A stretch of DNA of 64,000 nucleotides. Origin: Pseudoduganella violaceinigra DSM 15887 (lineage in GTDB: Bacteria > Pseudomonadota > Gammaproteobacteria > Burkholderiales > Burkholderiaceae_D). A program made the position numbers and the translations under genes. The notes under the pieces were generated by a model. The model searched no databases and was not told where the DNA came from. It saw only the letters and a list, made by a program, of their open reading frames with translations. The stretch is taken from the NCBI RefSeq assembly GCF_000425385.1, contig NZ_AUDI01000001.1:124001-188000 (forward strand), read 5' to 3'. Below are positions 1-9,770 of this stretch, piece by piece (position 1 is the stretch's first letter; the number at the start of each line of letters is the position of its first letter).

Positions 1-1
1 G

Positions 2-598
2 TATCTGGGGAACGACCTGGCCTACGTCGACCTGGACCGCCTGCAACAGGCCGAGGTGCCGGCCATGTTCGCTTTCATCGCAGGCCGGCGCGGCGTGATC
101 TTCGATTTGCGCGGCTATCCCCACGGTACGGCCTGGGACATCGCCCGCCGGCTCAACGTCAAGCATGCAGCCTTCGGGCCGGGCATCCACGCGCCGTTCG
201 CCAGCGGCCTGCCCGCGCCTGCGCCACAGCGGCTTAGCTATGCGCAGCCGCTGCGGGCGCCCGATGGGCCTTTATTCACCGGAAAAGTCGCGGTCCTGAT
301 CGACAGCCGCACCATGAGCCAGTCGGAACACACGGTGCAGATGTTCGAGTCCGCGGCCCCCATCACCCTGATAGGCAGCCGCAGCGTCGGCACCAATGGC
401 GACTTGCGCCACCTGGTCCTGCCCGGCAAAGTGACGGTGTCCTTCTCCGGACTCGAAATCACCCATGCCGACGGCCGGCGCATGCAGCAGGCGGGCATCG
501 CACCCCATCTTGAAGTCCGCCCCACCGTTGCCGGTGTCCGCGCAGGCCGCGATGAAGTGCTCGAACGTGCCGAACGCTTCCTGCGCGAAGACGGTTAG
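2..598 (+). CDS. S41-family peptidase, C-terminal part (5' truncated by window edge)
   Basis: The reading frame is open to the left edge, so only the last ~198 residues are seen; an internal GTG at 56 is not a convincing start. The visible part reads like the catalytic half of a C-terminal-processing (tail-specific, S41) protease: a beta-strand block containing [14 protein letters not shown], then [17 protein letters not shown], where the Ser after TMSQ is at the position of the family's nucleophile, then [11 protein letters not shown], the usual oxyanion/strand segment, and a C-terminal [21 protein letters not shown] helix with the typical 'P.V.PT..G...GRD..LE.A' ending. S41 enzymes act in the periplasm or outside; whether this one is secreted cannot be told because the N-terminus is missing. 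The stop codon overlaps that of the convergent pyrophosphatase gene by 4 bases (595-598). Confidence 0.8.
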   Translation, partial: YLGNDLAYVDLDRLQQAEVPAMFAFIAGRRGVIFDLRGYPHGTAWDIARRLNVKHAAFGPGIHAPFASGLPAPAPQRLSYAQPLRAPDGPLFTGKVAVLIDSRTMSQSEHTVQMFESAAPITLIGSRSVGTNGDLRHLVLPGKVTVSFSGLEITHADGRRMQQAGIAPHLEVRPTVAGVRAGRDEVLERAERFLREDG

Positions 599-2760
599 TT
601 CACGTTTGCTTTGGCCGAAGCGGCCGCGCTCTCGTTCACAACCGGCGCGACGCCCGCAGCAGCCGGCTGCGTCGCCGGCGCGGCGATCGGCGCGTTGGCC
701 TGCATCGGCGCCATGGTCACCGACAGCATGCCGGTGGCCGGCAGCAGCGGCACCAGCAGCAGCGCCACGATATTGATGATCTTGATCAGCGGGTTGACGG
801 CCGGACCGGCGGTATCCTTGTACGGGTCGCCCACCGTGTCGCCGGTTACCGCCGCCTTGTGCGCGTCGGAGCCTTTGCCGCCGTGGTTGCCGTCTTCGAT
901 ATACTTTTTCGCGTTATCCCAGGCGCCACCGCCGGTGGTCATGGAGATCGCCACGAACAGGCCGGTGATGATGGTGCCCATCAGCAGGCCGCCCAGCGCG
1001 CGCGGGCCAAGCAGCATGCCGACCAGAATCGGCACCAGCACCGGCAGCAGCGAAGGCGCGATCATTTCCTTGATCGCCGAAGCGGTCAGCATGTCGACCG
1101 CCTTGTCGTACTGCGGCTTGCCGCTGCCGTCCATGATGCCTTTGATGTCGCGGAACTGGCGGCGCACTTCCACCACCACGGCGCCGGCCGCGCGGCCCAC
1201 CGCTTCCATCGCCATCGCGCCGAACAGGTAGGGAATCAGGCCGCCGATGAACAGGCCCACGATCACCATCGGGTCGGACAGGTCGAAGGTCATTTGCAGG
1301 CTGCGCGACTCCAGCGCGTGGGTATAGTCGGCGAACAGCACCAGCGCGGCCAGGCCGGCGGAACCGATGGCGTAACCCTTGGTCACGGCCTTGGTGGTGT
1401 TGCCCACCGCGTCCAGCGGGTCGGTGATGGCGCGCACGGAATCGGGCATGCCCGACATTTCGGCGATACCGCCGGCGTTATCGGTGATCGGGCCGTAGGC
1501 ATCCAGCGCCACCACGATACCGGCCATCGACAGCATCGACGTGGCGGCAATCGCAATGCCGTACAGGCCAGCCAGCTTGAAGGAGATCATGATCGCCACG
1601 CAGACCGCCAGCACCGGCCATGCGGTGGATTTCATCGACACGCCCAGGCCGGCGATGATATTGGTGCCGTGGCCCGTGGTGGAAGCTTCCGCGATATGGC
1701 GCACCGGAGCGAATTCGGTGCCGGTATAGAACTCGGTGATGTAGACCATCAAGCCGGTCAGCACGATGCCGACGATGGTCGCGCCCAGCATCTTGTAGCG
1801 CATATCGTCGTCGGGCCAGATCATCCAGGTCACGACCACAAAGCCGATCAGCGATAAGCCGGCAGCCCACCACAAGCCGGTGTAGAGGGCCGACATGATT
1901 TTCTTGCCCGGCTTGGCCTTGACCATCGAGCAGCCGATGATGGAGCCGATGATGGACACGGCGCCCAGCAGCATCGGGTACAGCGCCGCCTGCGCGGGAG
2001 CACTGGTGATCATCAGCGCGCCAAGCAGCATGGTGGCGATCAGGGTCACCACATAGGTCTCGAACAGGTCGGCCGCCATGCCGGCGCAGTCGCCCACGTT
2101 GTCACCCACATTGTCGGCGATCACGGCGGGATTGCGCGGGTCATCCTCGGGAATACCGGCTTCCACCTTGCCCACCAGGTCCGCGCCGACATCGGCGCCC
2201 TTGGTGAAGATGCCGCCGCCCAAACGGGCGAAGATCGAGATCAGCGATGCGCCGAAGGCCAGGCCGATCATCGGCTTGAGCACGTCGTGCACATTGGCGG
2301 CGGAGCCACCCATCGCGGTGAGGATCCAGTAGAAACCGGCCACACCCAGCAGGCCCAGGCCGACCACCAGCATGCCGGTGATGGCGCCGCCCTTGAATGC
2401 AACATTGAGCGCTTCATTCATGCCCACCGACGCCGCTTGCGCAGTACGCACATTGGCCCGCACCGACACATTCATGCCGATGAAGCCGCAAGCGCCTGAA
2501 AGCACGGCGCCGAGAAGGAAGCCGATGGCGGTCTTGATATCGATCGCCGCACCGATGGCTACCAGCAGGACGACACCAACGATACCGATGGTGCGGTACT
2601 GGCGGGCCAGGTAGGCCGCAGCACCCTGCTGGATGGCTGTCGCGATTTCCTGCATGCGGGCATTGCCCGCGTCCTGTCCAAGAATCCAGCTGCGCGCCCA
2701 CAGCCCATACACAACCGCGAGCACGCCGCATGCAATCGCGAACCACAAACTTGCTGCCAT
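595..2760 (-). CDS. hppA: Membrane-bound proton-translocating pyrophosphatase
   Basis: A 721-residue integral membrane protein with about 16 hydrophobic segments, the usual length of H+-PPases. It hydrolyses cytosolic pyrophosphate and pumps protons across the inner membrane. Visible family signatures are the [14 protein letters not shown] loop and [20 protein letters not shown] around residues 200-225 (pyrophosphate/Mg binding), and [20 protein letters not shown] near the C-terminus. The motif GNTTKA (around residue 455) has Lys at the position that, from family knowledge, separates K+-independent pumps (Lys) from K+-dependent ones (Ala), so this one is predicted to be K+-independent. The last ~45 residues are an Ala/Pro-rich tail ([16 protein letters not shown]) that is not part of the conserved fold. 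Monocistronic; followed upstream by a REP palindrome and adk. Confidence 0.95.
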   Translation of the reverse strand: MAASLWFAIACGVLAVVYGLWARSWILGQDAGNARMQEIATAIQQGAAAYLARQYRTIGIVGVVLLVAIGAAIDIKTAIGFLLGAVLSGACGFIGMNVSVRANVRTAQAASVGMNEALNVAFKGGAITGMLVVGLGLLGVAGFYWILTAMGGSAANVHDVLKPMIGLAFGASLISIFARLGGGIFTKGADVGADLVGKVEAGIPEDDPRNPAVIADNVGDNVGDCAGMAADLFETYVVTLIATMLLGALMITSAPAQAALYPMLLGAVSIIGSIIGCSMVKAKPGKKIMSALYTGLWWAAGLSLIGFVVVTWMIWPDDDMRYKMLGATIVGIVLTGLMVYITEFYTGTEFAPVRHIAEASTTGHGTNIIAGLGVSMKSTAWPVLAVCVAIMISFKLAGLYGIAIAATSMLSMAGIVVALDAYGPITDNAGGIAEMSGMPDSVRAITDPLDAVGNTTKAVTKGYAIGSAGLAALVLFADYTHALESRSLQMTFDLSDPMVIVGLFIGGLIPYLFGAMAMEAVGRAAGAVVVEVRRQFRDIKGIMDGSGKPQYDKAVDMLTASAIKEMIAPSLLPVLVPILVGMLLGPRALGGLLMGTIITGLFVAISMTTGGGAWDNAKKYIEDGNHGGKGSDAHKAAVTGDTVGDPYKDTAGPAVNPLIKIINIVALLLVPLLPATGMLSVTMAPMQANAPIAAPATQPAAAGVAPVVNESAAASAKANVN

Positions 2761-2870
2761 AGAATTGCCCCCTTACGTTGTTGGAATCAAGCGCCACAAA
2801 ACGAACTCGGTAAAACCGAACTGCGTACTGCAAAACTTTGACTTCTTCACGGCCAGGGGGCCGGGCCAGG

Positions 2871-2921
2871 AACCGGCAAACCGGTGTCAGACCCATAGGG
2901 TCAGACACCGGGTTACGGGTT
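2871..2921. repeat. REP-like palindrome, copy 1
   Basis: Palindromic unit between hppA and adk. The core GTGTCAGACCC / GGGTCAGACAC lies at 2884-2908 with ATA in the middle; edges are AACCGGCAAACC on the left and GGGTTACGGGTT on the right. It belongs to the same family as the units at 9661, 20197, 39198, 42054, 44245 and 46715. Confidence 0.85.
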
Positions 2922-2932
2922 TGGCGTAAAAA

Positions 2933-3667
<735 letters not shown>

Positions 3668-4426
3668 TTAACCGCCACTTTTGTAGAAAGACTGCACACG
3701 CGCCAGGTCTTCCGGCGTGTCCACTCCGGCCGCCGGGGCGGAATCGGTCACGTGCACGGCGATCGGGTAGCCGTGCCAGAGCACACGCAGCTGCTCCAGG
3801 GCTTCAATCCCCTCCAGCGGCGACATTTCCAGCGCCGGATAGGCTTGCAGGAAGTCGTTGCGGTAGGCGTACAGGCCGATATGGCGCAAGGGGACGTAGC
3901 CGGCCGGCAGGGCCGATTTGTCCTTGGCGAAGGCATCGCGGTGCCACGGAATGGTGGCACGGCTGAAATAGAGGGCGCGCTCCTGCTTGTCCAGCACCAC
4001 CTTCACCACGTTCGGATTGAAGGCGTCGGCCACGTCGTGCAGCGGGTGGGCGCAGGTCGACATCGGCACGCCGGCGCCGATGCGGGCGGCGGCCGCTTGC
4101 AGCAGTTTAGGGTCGATCAGGGGCTCGTCGCCCTGCAGGTTGACCACCACGGCGTCCATCGGCAGGTGCATGGCGCGCGCCACTTCGGCGATGCGGTCGG
4201 TGCCGGACGGATGGTCGGCGCGGGTCATGCAGACTTCGACGCCGTGCTGTTCGCAGGCTTCCTTGATCGAGGCGTGGTCGGTGGCGACGATGATGCGGGC
4301 GGCGCCCGCTTCCTTCGCACGCTCGGCGACGCGCACCACCATCGGCTTGCCGCCCAGGTCGGCCAAGGGCTTATTGGGCAGGCGGGTCGAGGCCAGGCGG
4401 GCCGGGATGATGACGATGAAGGACAC
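3668..4426 (-). CDS. kdsB: 3-deoxy-manno-octulosonate cytidylyltransferase
   Basis: A 252-residue protein that activates KDO as CMP-KDO for lipopolysaccharide core synthesis. It begins [20 protein letters not shown], the nucleotide-binding signature ([12 protein letters not shown]) of the family, and contains [12 protein letters not shown] and [10 protein letters not shown], two further hallmark motifs. Length is normal (about 250). It is the last gene of a minus-strand cluster lpxK - Trm112 gene - kdsB with gaps of a few bases, a common LPS gene arrangement, so it is likely cotranscribed from exbB onward. Confidence 0.96.
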   Translation of the reverse strand: MSFIVIIPARLASTRLPNKPLADLGGKPMVVRVAERAKEAGAARIIVATDHASIKEACEQHGVEVCMTRADHPSGTDRIAEVARAMHLPMDAVVVNLQGDEPLIDPKLLQAAAARIGAGVPMSTCAHPLHDVADAFNPNVVKVVLDKQERALYFSRATIPWHRDAFAKDKSALPAGYVPLRHIGLYAYRNDFLQAYPALEMSPLEGIEALEQLRVLWHGYPIAVHVTDSAPAAGVDTPEDLARVQSFYKSGG

Positions 4427-4429
4427 CGC

Positions 4430-4606
4430 TTACTCCGTGGTGTCGGGCAGGGAGCGCGCTTCGTCGGCCCACATGATCGGGATGCCGTCGCGGACCGGGT
4501 ATGCCAGGCGGTCGCCTTTGCAAATCATTTCCTGGGCTTTTTTGTCGTACTCCAGCGGGCCCTTGCACACAGGGCAGACCAGGATATCAAGCAGGCGTGC
4601 ATCCAC
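4430..4606 (-). CDS. Trm112 / YcaR-family small zinc-ribbon-like protein
   Basis: A 58-residue protein. The start chosen is GTG at 4606 because the family begins (M)[17 protein letters not shown] and a GGAG ribosome binding site sits seven bases upstream; a longer frame to 4699 would add residues that are only lpxK sequence in another frame. The protein shows [19 protein letters not shown] and [11 protein letters not shown], typical of UPF0434/Trm112 proteins found between lpxK and kdsB in many proteobacteria. Its 5' end overlaps the lpxK 3' end by 20 bases, suggesting translational coupling. Trm112 proteins elsewhere activate methyltransferases; the bacterial partner is not shown by this sequence. 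Confidence 0.88.
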   Translation of the reverse strand: MDARLLDILVCPVCKGPLEYDKKAQEMICKGDRLAYPVRDGIPIMWADEARSLPDTTE

Positions 4607-5648
4607 GTAGTTTCTCCACAATTTGATCGGCCAGCGCCGCGTCGATGCGGGCGCTGACTGGAACGACCCAGATTCTGGGATCGTTGCGTAATTCTTCAAT
4701 TTGCCAGCATTTTACTGCATCCTTCTCCGTCACCAGAATAATGTCGGCCTCGATGCCGGCGAAGGGGCGGTCCTGGAAATCGTGATGGTCGGGCAGCGGC
4801 AACTCCTGCGGCTTGAGCCCCGCGGCGCGCAGCATGCCGAAAAAGCGGGCCGGGTTGCCGATCCCAGCGGCGGCGGCCACGCGCAGGCCGGCGCCCTCCC
4901 CGGCACGGCGCGCCAGCTCGGCCAGCGTGGTGCGTTCGGTGCGATCGGCCAGGCGCTCGGCGGCGTCCCCCGCCAGGCGCATCTGCCATGGGGCGGCATT
5001 GCCCTGCGGCACCACTGCAGCGGCCAGCGCCGGCGTAAGCTCCGGCGCATTGACCACGGTGAAATCGCGCCGGCGCGACGGCGCCTCGCGCAGCGGACCG
5101 GCCGGCAGCGTCCAGCCATTGCCCACGCCGCGCCCATCGAACAGGACGATTTCCACATCGCGGGACAGGGCGTAATGCTGCAGGCCGTCATCGGTGACGA
5201 GAACGTCGACCTCGGGATGGGCCGCCAGCAGCGCCCTCCCGGCAGCAGCGCGTGCGCGGCCGACAAAGACCGGACAGCCCGTGCGGGCGGCGATCAAGAC
5301 CGGCTCATCGCCCACCTCGGCGGGTGTCGATGCGGCGCTGACGGCGCGCGGCGCGGCATCCTTGCTGCCGAAACCGCGCGACACGACGCCCGGCCGGAAT
5401 CCGGCTGCACGCAGCGCCTCCACCAGCCAGATGGTCAGCGGCGTCTTGCCCGTGCCGCCGATGAAGATGTTCCCGACAACGGCCACCGGTACCGGCAGCC
5501 GTTCGGAGGACGACAGGCCCGCGGCGAAGGAGGCCCTGCGCAGGGCGGCGATGCCGCGAAACAGCAGCGACAGCGGCCACAATGCGCAGGCGAGCGGCCC
5601 GCGCCGCAGCCATTCGCGCGACAGCGTCGTCTCCAGGGAAGACGGCAT
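4587..5648 (-). CDS. lpxK: Tetraacyldisaccharide 4'-kinase
   Basis: A 353-residue inner-membrane-associated kinase that phosphorylates the 4' position of the lipid A disaccharide precursor. The N-terminus has a hydrophobic anchor ([20 protein letters not shown]), followed at about residue 57 by [20 protein letters not shown], which contains the Walker A loop [21 protein letters not shown] is the conserved region around the Asp/His catalytic pair. The start codon overlaps the exbD stop by one base (TAATG) and the 3' end overlaps the Trm112 gene. Length is slightly above the E. coli enzyme (328) as is usual in Burkholderiales. Confidence 0.96.
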   Translation of the reverse strand: MPSSLETTLSREWLRRGPLACALWPLSLLFRGIAALRRASFAAGLSSSERLPVPVAVVGNIFIGGTGKTPLTIWLVEALRAAGFRPGVVSRGFGSKDAAPRAVSAASTPAEVGDEPVLIAARTGCPVFVGRARAAAGRALLAAHPEVDVLVTDDGLQHYALSRDVEIVLFDGRGVGNGWTLPAGPLREAPSRRRDFTVVNAPELTPALAAAVVPQGNAAPWQMRLAGDAAERLADRTERTTLAELARRAGEGAGLRVAAAAGIGNPARFFGMLRAAGLKPQELPLPDHHDFQDRPFAGIEADIILVTEKDAVKCWQIEELRNDPRIWVVPVSARIDAALADQIVEKLRGCTPA

Positions 5649-6073
5649 TACTTGCCTTGGGCGGTCTGCGCCTCGAAGGTCACGCGCTCGAAGCCGGCCA
5701 GGCGGGCCGCTTCCATCACGTTGATCACCATCTGGTGCATCGCGAACTGGTCGGCGTTGATCTTGACGATCGGGTTGCCGCCCTTGGCTTCAGCCTTCAT
5801 CTGCACGGACAGGCTGGGCACATCGTGGAACGCCACCGGCGTGCCGTTGATGGTGTAGTTGCCCTTCGCGTCCACGGTCACGCTCAAGTCGTTCGGCTGC
5901 TCCACCGCCTTTTCCGCATCGGCGGTCGGCAGGGTGATTTTCAGCTCGGTGAACTTGCTGTAGGTGGTGGTGATCATCAGGAAGATCAGGATCACCAGCA
6001 GCACGTCGATGAAGGGGATCAGGTTAATCTCCGGATCTTCGCGCTTCTGGCCTCGGCGGAAATTCATCGCCAT
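5648..6073 (-). CDS. exbD: ExbD/TolR-family biopolymer transport protein
   Basis: A 141-residue protein with a short cytoplasmic N-terminus (MNFRRGQKREDPEINLIPFI), one membrane helix (about residues 20-40) that carries the conserved Asp of LIPFIDVLLVILIF, and a periplasmic domain. The Asp in this helix is the proton-pathway residue in the ExbB-ExbD/TolQ-TolR families. Together with the adjacent exbB it energises a TonB- or TolA-type partner from the proton motive force. No tonB lies next to it, and the placement with lpxK/kdsB is common in betaproteobacteria. A GAGG sequence precedes the ATG at 6073; ATG 6067 is an alternative start. Confidence 0.92.
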   Translation of the reverse strand: MAMNFRRGQKREDPEINLIPFIDVLLVILIFLMITTTYSKFTELKITLPTADAEKAVEQPNDLSVTVDAKGNYTINGTPVAFHDVPSLSVQMKAEAKGGNPIVKINADQFAMHQMVINVMEAARLAGFERVTFEAQTAQGK

Positions 6074-6088
6074 AAACTGATCCCTCGC

Positions 6089-6694
6089 TTACTTGCGGGA
6101 GTTGTGGACCACGTCCACGAACTTGACCGCCTGCTGCTCCATGTCGATGACAAAGGAGTCCACCAGGGCGCGGAAGTGACGGTAGAACACCAGGGTCGGC
6201 ATGGCGATCGCCAGGCCGAAACCGGTGTTGTACAGTGCGGTCGAGATACCATGCGCCAGTTGCGCAGGGTTGGCGCCGGAGGAATTCTGCGAACCGAAGA
6301 TCTCGATCATGCCGACCACGGTGCCGAACAGGCCCATCAGCGGTGCCAGGGTGGCGATCGTGCCCAGGGTGGTCAGGAAGCGTTCGAGCTGGTGCGCGAC
6401 GGCGCCGCCGGCTTCTTCGATCGATTCCTTCATGACGTCGCGCGGGGCGTTCACGTTACGCAACGCTGCCGCAAGGACGATGCCCAGCTGGGAAGATTTT
6501 TCCAGCTTGTTGATGATTTCATTGTTGATGTTTCCACTGCGATACACCTTGACCACCTCGTCCAGCAGGGTGGTGGGGATGATGCGCGAACGGCGCAGAT
6601 ACATCAGGCGCTCCACGATCAGTGCGAGGGCGACGATGGAAGCGATCAGCAGAGGCCAGATGGGCCAGCCGGCGGCCTGGAAAATTGCGAGCAA
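6089..6694 (-). CDS. exbB: MotA/TolQ/ExbB proton channel family protein
   Basis: A 201-residue inner-membrane protein with three hydrophobic segments: one at the N-terminus (IWPLLIASIVALALIVERL) and two in the C-terminal half (LATLAPLMGLFGTVVGMI and a segment ending VFYRHF). LGTIATLAPLMGLFGTVVGM is the family signature that forms the proton channel. It lies 15 bases upstream of exbD and is the first gene of the exbB-exbD-lpxK-Trm112-kdsB run, so the promoter should lie in the repeat-rich region beyond 6694. Confidence 0.93.
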   Translation of the reverse strand: MLAIFQAAGWPIWPLLIASIVALALIVERLMYLRRSRIIPTTLLDEVVKVYRSGNINNEIINKLEKSSQLGIVLAAALRNVNAPRDVMKESIEEAGGAVAHQLERFLTTLGTIATLAPLMGLFGTVVGMIEIFGSQNSSGANPAQLAHGISTALYNTGFGLAIAMPTLVFYRHFRALVDSFVIDMEQQAVKFVDVVHNSRK

Positions 6695-6964
6695 GAGATA
6701 CTCCTGTGAAATAAAACGTAAACGCGCAATGTAGCCTGTCGAGCGCTAACAGGCAAGTGTGTGCATTCTTCACATTTTCTGTGGACAACACTGTTGGCAA
6801 TCCCACTATTTCGACCTAAACCCATGATTTGACTATGATTTTTTCTAATGCAAAAAATTTCATCAGCGATGGAAGGACCAGTTCTGCACATATTCTGTGG
6901 ACAAAATTGTGGGGAATGGCAGCTTTTATATGCTAAACCTTTGAATGGAAAGCGAATTATTCTC

Positions 6965-7000
6965 AAGCACAAAAAATGCGCATTGGCATTTTTCGTGCTT
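6965..7000. other. Hairpin in the repeat array, spacer 2-3
   Basis: Arms AAGCACAAAAAATGC (6965-6979) and GCATTTTTCGTGCTT (6986-7000) pair over 15 positions with one mismatch and a six-base loop, and are followed by TTT on the plus strand. It looks like a weak intrinsic terminator or a structured spacer. Confidence 0.6.
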
Positions 7001-7120
7001 TTTCCACTTGTGCACTTCTTCACATAATCTGTTGATAAGATTGTTAGCAAGGCCATGCAAGGGGTGAAAAGTCCTTGATTTGTAAGCGAATTCTTGCCGT
7101 GCGTAAAAACTTCGCAGAAG

Positions 7121-7162
7121 AATGTCCACCGTTCTTCCTGACCCGCCGGTGGACATTTTTTG
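7121..7162. other. Hairpin in the repeat array, spacer 3-4
   Basis: AATGTCCACCG (7121-7131) and CGGTGGACATT (7147-7157) form a perfect 11-bp stem with a 15-base loop, and the right arm runs into TTTTTT. The arms again contain TGTCCACC / GGTGGACA, related to the box motif. Terminator-like on the plus strand. Confidence 0.6.
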
Positions 7163-7601
7163 CTCTTCTGCACAAATTCTGTGGACAATATTGTGCGCAA
7201 GGCCACGGGATATGGTGCAAGTCTTTGATCTGCAACAATAAACACTTGCCGCCCATTTTTTAAGCAGCCACTTTCCCCACAACTTCTGTGGATAAAATTG
7301 TTAGCAAGGGCGAGCGTGGCCTGCCAAGTCATTGATTTTCATCATGAAAGCTTCTATGCAAACATTTTCATCACGCAAGTTTGCGCTTCCCGGAGTTCCT
7401 CACATATTCTGTGGATATCTTTGTGCGTAACAGCCATGGCCTATCGCAAAGTCCTTGATCTATAAGGGAATTCATACATTGCCCGGTAATGTAGCATCGG
7501 CGTTTACCCTTAATAATCATGTGTTTACAAAAAATCCTTGCGATACGAAGTGATATGTGACATAAGCATGACCGCTTTCAAAAAGTGTGGACAGGTCAAA
7601 C

Positions 7602-8942
7602 ATGCATAGCCCCGAACCGAACCAGGTCATTACAGTCAGCGCCCTCAACCAGGCGGTTGCCCGCTTGTTGGAGCGCTCTTTCCCCTTGCAGTGGATATCT
7701 GGGGAAATCTCCAATTTCACACGGGCAAGTTCGGGCCACTGGTACTTCACCCTCAAGGACGACGGCGCCCAAGTGCGGGCCGTCATGTTCCGCGGCCGGT
7801 CGCAGTACGCCGGCTTCGTGCCGCGCGAGGGCGACAAGGTGGAGGTGCGGGCCCTGGTGACCCTGTACGGGCCGCGCGGCGACTACCAGATCAATGTGGA
7901 GGCGATCCGCCGCGCCGGCGTGGGTTCCCTGTTTGAAGCGTTTCAGCGCCTGAAGGAGCGCCTGGCGGCGGCCGGCCTGTTCGATAACGAGCGCAAGCGC
8001 GCCCTGCCCTTGTTCCCGCGCACCATCGGCATTGTCACCAGTCCGCAGGCGGCAGCCTTGCGCGATGTGCTGATCGCCCTGCACCGCCGCGCGCCGCATG
8101 TGCAGCTTGTGCTCTACCCGACCCTGGTCCAGGGCCAGCAGGCCGGCGCGCAGATCGCGGCCGCCATCGACACCGCGTCGCGCCGCGCCGAATGCGATGT
8201 GCTGCTGGTCGTGCGCGGCGGCGGCAGCATGGAAGACCTGTGGTGCTTTAACGAGGAAGTGGTCGCTTATGCCGTGGCCAATTGCGCCATCCCCGTGGTG
8301 TCCGGGGTCGGCCACGAGACCGATTTCACCATCTGCGACTTTGCCGCCGACGTCCGTGCCGCCACCCCGACCGCCGCCGCGGAACTGGCGGCGACGCCGC
8401 GCGCCGACTGGCTCGGTTCCCTGCGCGCCGACGCCACCGACTTGCGCCGCGCCATGCGCCGCGCCCTCAGCGACGCCACGCAAACGCTGGACAACCTGCA
8501 GCGCCGCCTGCTCAGCCCCACGGCCCGCATCGCCCAGCAGCGCCTGCAACTGCAGTCCTTGTCCACCGCCATGAGGCATGCCACGCACAATCCGCTGCAG
8601 CAGGCGCGCTTCACTGTCGACCGCCTGGCTGGCCGCCTGGCGGCGCGCAAGCCGGATGCGACGGCGGCACGCGCGGCGATGCAGGCGCTGCAGCACCGTG
8701 CCGGCGCCAGCATGCGCAACCAGCTGGCGCAACGGCGCGACGCCTTGCATGCGCTGTCGGCGCAACTGGAATTACTGAATCCCCAGCGCACGCTGGAACG
8801 CGGCTACGCCATCGTCACCGATGCTGCCGGCGCCGTGCTGCGCCACCCGTCGCAGATCAAACCCGGACAATCGCTGGGCGTACGCCTGGCCGAGGGCAGC
8901 GCCGATGTCGGCGTGGCCACCGTGCAGCCGACGCTTACCTAG
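7602..8942 (+). CDS. xseA: Exodeoxyribonuclease VII large subunit
   Basis: A 446-residue protein. Start at ATG 7602 ([16 protein letters not shown]) is preferred over an in-frame GTG at 7587 because an AGG lies six bases upstream and homologues begin close to ITVSALN. The N-terminal OB-fold is visible in [20 protein letters not shown] and [20 protein letters not shown]; the catalytic core has [33 protein letters not shown] and [16 protein letters not shown], all conserved in XseA. The C-terminal half is Arg/Gln-rich and coiled, ending [19 protein letters not shown]. It degrades single-stranded DNA from both ends with XseB, which is not encoded nearby. Confidence 0.96.
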   Translation: MHSPEPNQVITVSALNQAVARLLERSFPLQWISGEISNFTRASSGHWYFTLKDDGAQVRAVMFRGRSQYAGFVPREGDKVEVRALVTLYGPRGDYQINVEAIRRAGVGSLFEAFQRLKERLAAAGLFDNERKRALPLFPRTIGIVTSPQAAALRDVLIALHRRAPHVQLVLYPTLVQGQQAGAQIAAAIDTASRRAECDVLLVVRGGGSMEDLWCFNEEVVAYAVANCAIPVVSGVGHETDFTICDFAADVRAATPTAAAELAATPRADWLGSLRADATDLRRAMRRALSDATQTLDNLQRRLLSPTARIAQQRLQLQSLSTAMRHATHNPLQQARFTVDRLAGRLAARKPDATAARAAMQALQHRAGASMRNQLAQRRDALHALSAQLELLNPQRTLERGYAIVTDAAGAVLRHPSQIKPGQSLGVRLAEGSADVGVATVQPTLT

Positions 8943-9009
8943 CGTTCGTATTACAATAGTGGCCGTTTCGGCAAAAATAACTTTTCGTCTCAATCAAAAG
9001 GAAACATTC

Positions 9010-9588
9010 ATGGAACATACCCTGCCACCACTGCCGTATGCAATGGACGCGCTGCAGCCGCACATCTCCAAGGAAACCCTGGAATTCCACTACGGTAAGC
9101 ACCACCAGGCTTATGTCACCAACCTGAACAACCTGATCAAGGGCACCGAGTTCGAGAACCTGTCCCTGGAAGAGATCGTGAAGAAATCTTCCGGCGGCGT
9201 GTTCAATAACGCAGCCCAGGTTTGGAACCACACCTTCTACTGGAACTGCATGGCGCCTAACGCCGGCGGCGCTCCAAGCGGTGCCGTGGCTGATGCCATC
9301 AACGCCAAGTTCGGTTCCTTCGACAACTTCAAGGCGGAATTCACCAAGTCCTGCGTCGGCAACTTCGGTTCCGGCTGGACCTGGCTGGTGAAGAAGGCCG
9401 ACGGCTCCGTCGAAATCGTCAACACCTCCAACGCAGCTACCCCGCTGACCGGCGCCGACAAGCCGCTGCTGACCTGCGACGTGTGGGAACACGCTTACTA
9501 CGTTGACTACCGCAACGCCCGTCCTAAATATGTTGAAATCTTCTGGAACCTGGTGAACTGGAACTTCGTGGCTCAGAACTTCGCTTAA
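9010..9588 (+). CDS. sodB: Superoxide dismutase [Fe]
   Basis: A 192-residue cytosolic enzyme converting superoxide to oxygen and hydrogen peroxide. The start is ATG 9010 ([20 protein letters not shown]), preceded by AAAAGGAAACATTC; a longer upstream frame is xseA sequence. Metal ligands are visible: His in [12 protein letters not shown] (about residue 27), His in NHTFYWNCM (about 74), and Asp/His in [12 protein letters not shown] (about 157 and 161). [11 protein letters not shown] and the GAPSG region fit the iron class better than the manganese class. It stands alone behind xseA with a strong terminator downstream. Confidence 0.96.
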   Translation: MEHTLPPLPYAMDALQPHISKETLEFHYGKHHQAYVTNLNNLIKGTEFENLSLEEIVKKSSGGVFNNAAQVWNHTFYWNCMAPNAGGAPSGAVADAINAKFGSFDNFKAEFTKSCVGNFGSGWTWLVKKADGSVEIVNTSNAATPLTGADKPLLTCDVWEHAYYVDYRNARPKYVEIFWNLVNWNFVAQNFA

Positions 9589-9611
9589 TCGCGATCTGCG
9601 CCAGAATAGAA

Positions 9612-9640
9612 AGCCCGCTTTTTGAGCGGGCTTTTTTTTT
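9612..9640 (+). terminator. Intrinsic terminator after sodB
   Basis: AGCCCGCT / AGCGGGCT stem with a short T-rich loop followed by nine T residues, 24 bases after the sodB stop. Confidence 0.92.
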
Positions 9641-9660
9641 CGATCAGCCTATGCCGGCTA

Positions 9661-9758
9661 GTGTCTGACCCTGCGGGTCAGACACTGATTTGCCGGTTTT
9701 GCCGAGCGCAGCACGCTGCGAAACCGGTCACCCAGTGTCAGCCCATGGGATCAGACAC
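9661..9758. repeat. REP-like palindromes, copy 2 (inverted pair)
   Basis: Two cores, GTGTCTGACCC-TGC-GGGTCAGACAC at 9661-9685 and a diverged GTGTCAGCCCATGGGATCAGACAC at 9735-9758. Between them CCGGTTTTGCC and GCGAAACCGG face each other around GAGCGCAGCACGCT, so the pair forms a larger dyad, as in BIMEs. It separates sodB from the convergent oxidoreductase gene. Confidence 0.85.
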
Positions 9759-9770
9759 TAGTTTGCTCCT

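Larger units (their letters stand above)
6761..7480. repeat. Array of six degenerate ~125-bp units with DnaA-box-like motifs
   Basis: The 900-base gap between exbB and xseA is not coding; it holds six related units. Each has CACANNNTCTGTGGAYAA followed by a TTGTNNGCAAGGCC-like stretch and, 20-30 bases on, AAGTCCTTGATTTGTAAG with GCGAATTC in some copies. The TGTGGAYAA motifs (reverse complement of DnaA box TTATCCACA, exact at 7287) are at 6780, 6896, 7030, 7180, 7287 and 7410, giving spacings of 116, 134, 150, 107 and 123. All six are in the same orientation. Two spacers contain hairpins (6965-7000 and 7121-7157). Minus-strand open frames across it show the same short peptide repeated (VHR.C.E), which is what a DNA repeat gives, not a protein. 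The exbB promoter must lie here, but I cannot place it. Bases 7481-7601 hold a further weak TGTGGACAG and the xseA leader. Confidence 0.85.

Noticed and set aside
6646..7332. Minus-strand frames of 228 and 118 residues across the exbB-xseA gap
   Set aside because: They show the same short peptide (VHR.C.E type) at each repeat unit and have no family character; they are products of the DNA repeat.
6761..7480. The repeat array as the chromosomal oriC
   Set aside because: dnaA, dnaN, rpmH and parAB are not nearby and no AT-rich unwinding block with 13-mers is seen; a titration-type site is more plausible.
6761..7480. The repeat array as a CRISPR
   Set aside because: Units are degenerate, longer than CRISPR repeats, the spacing varies from 107 to 150 bases, and there are no cas genes.
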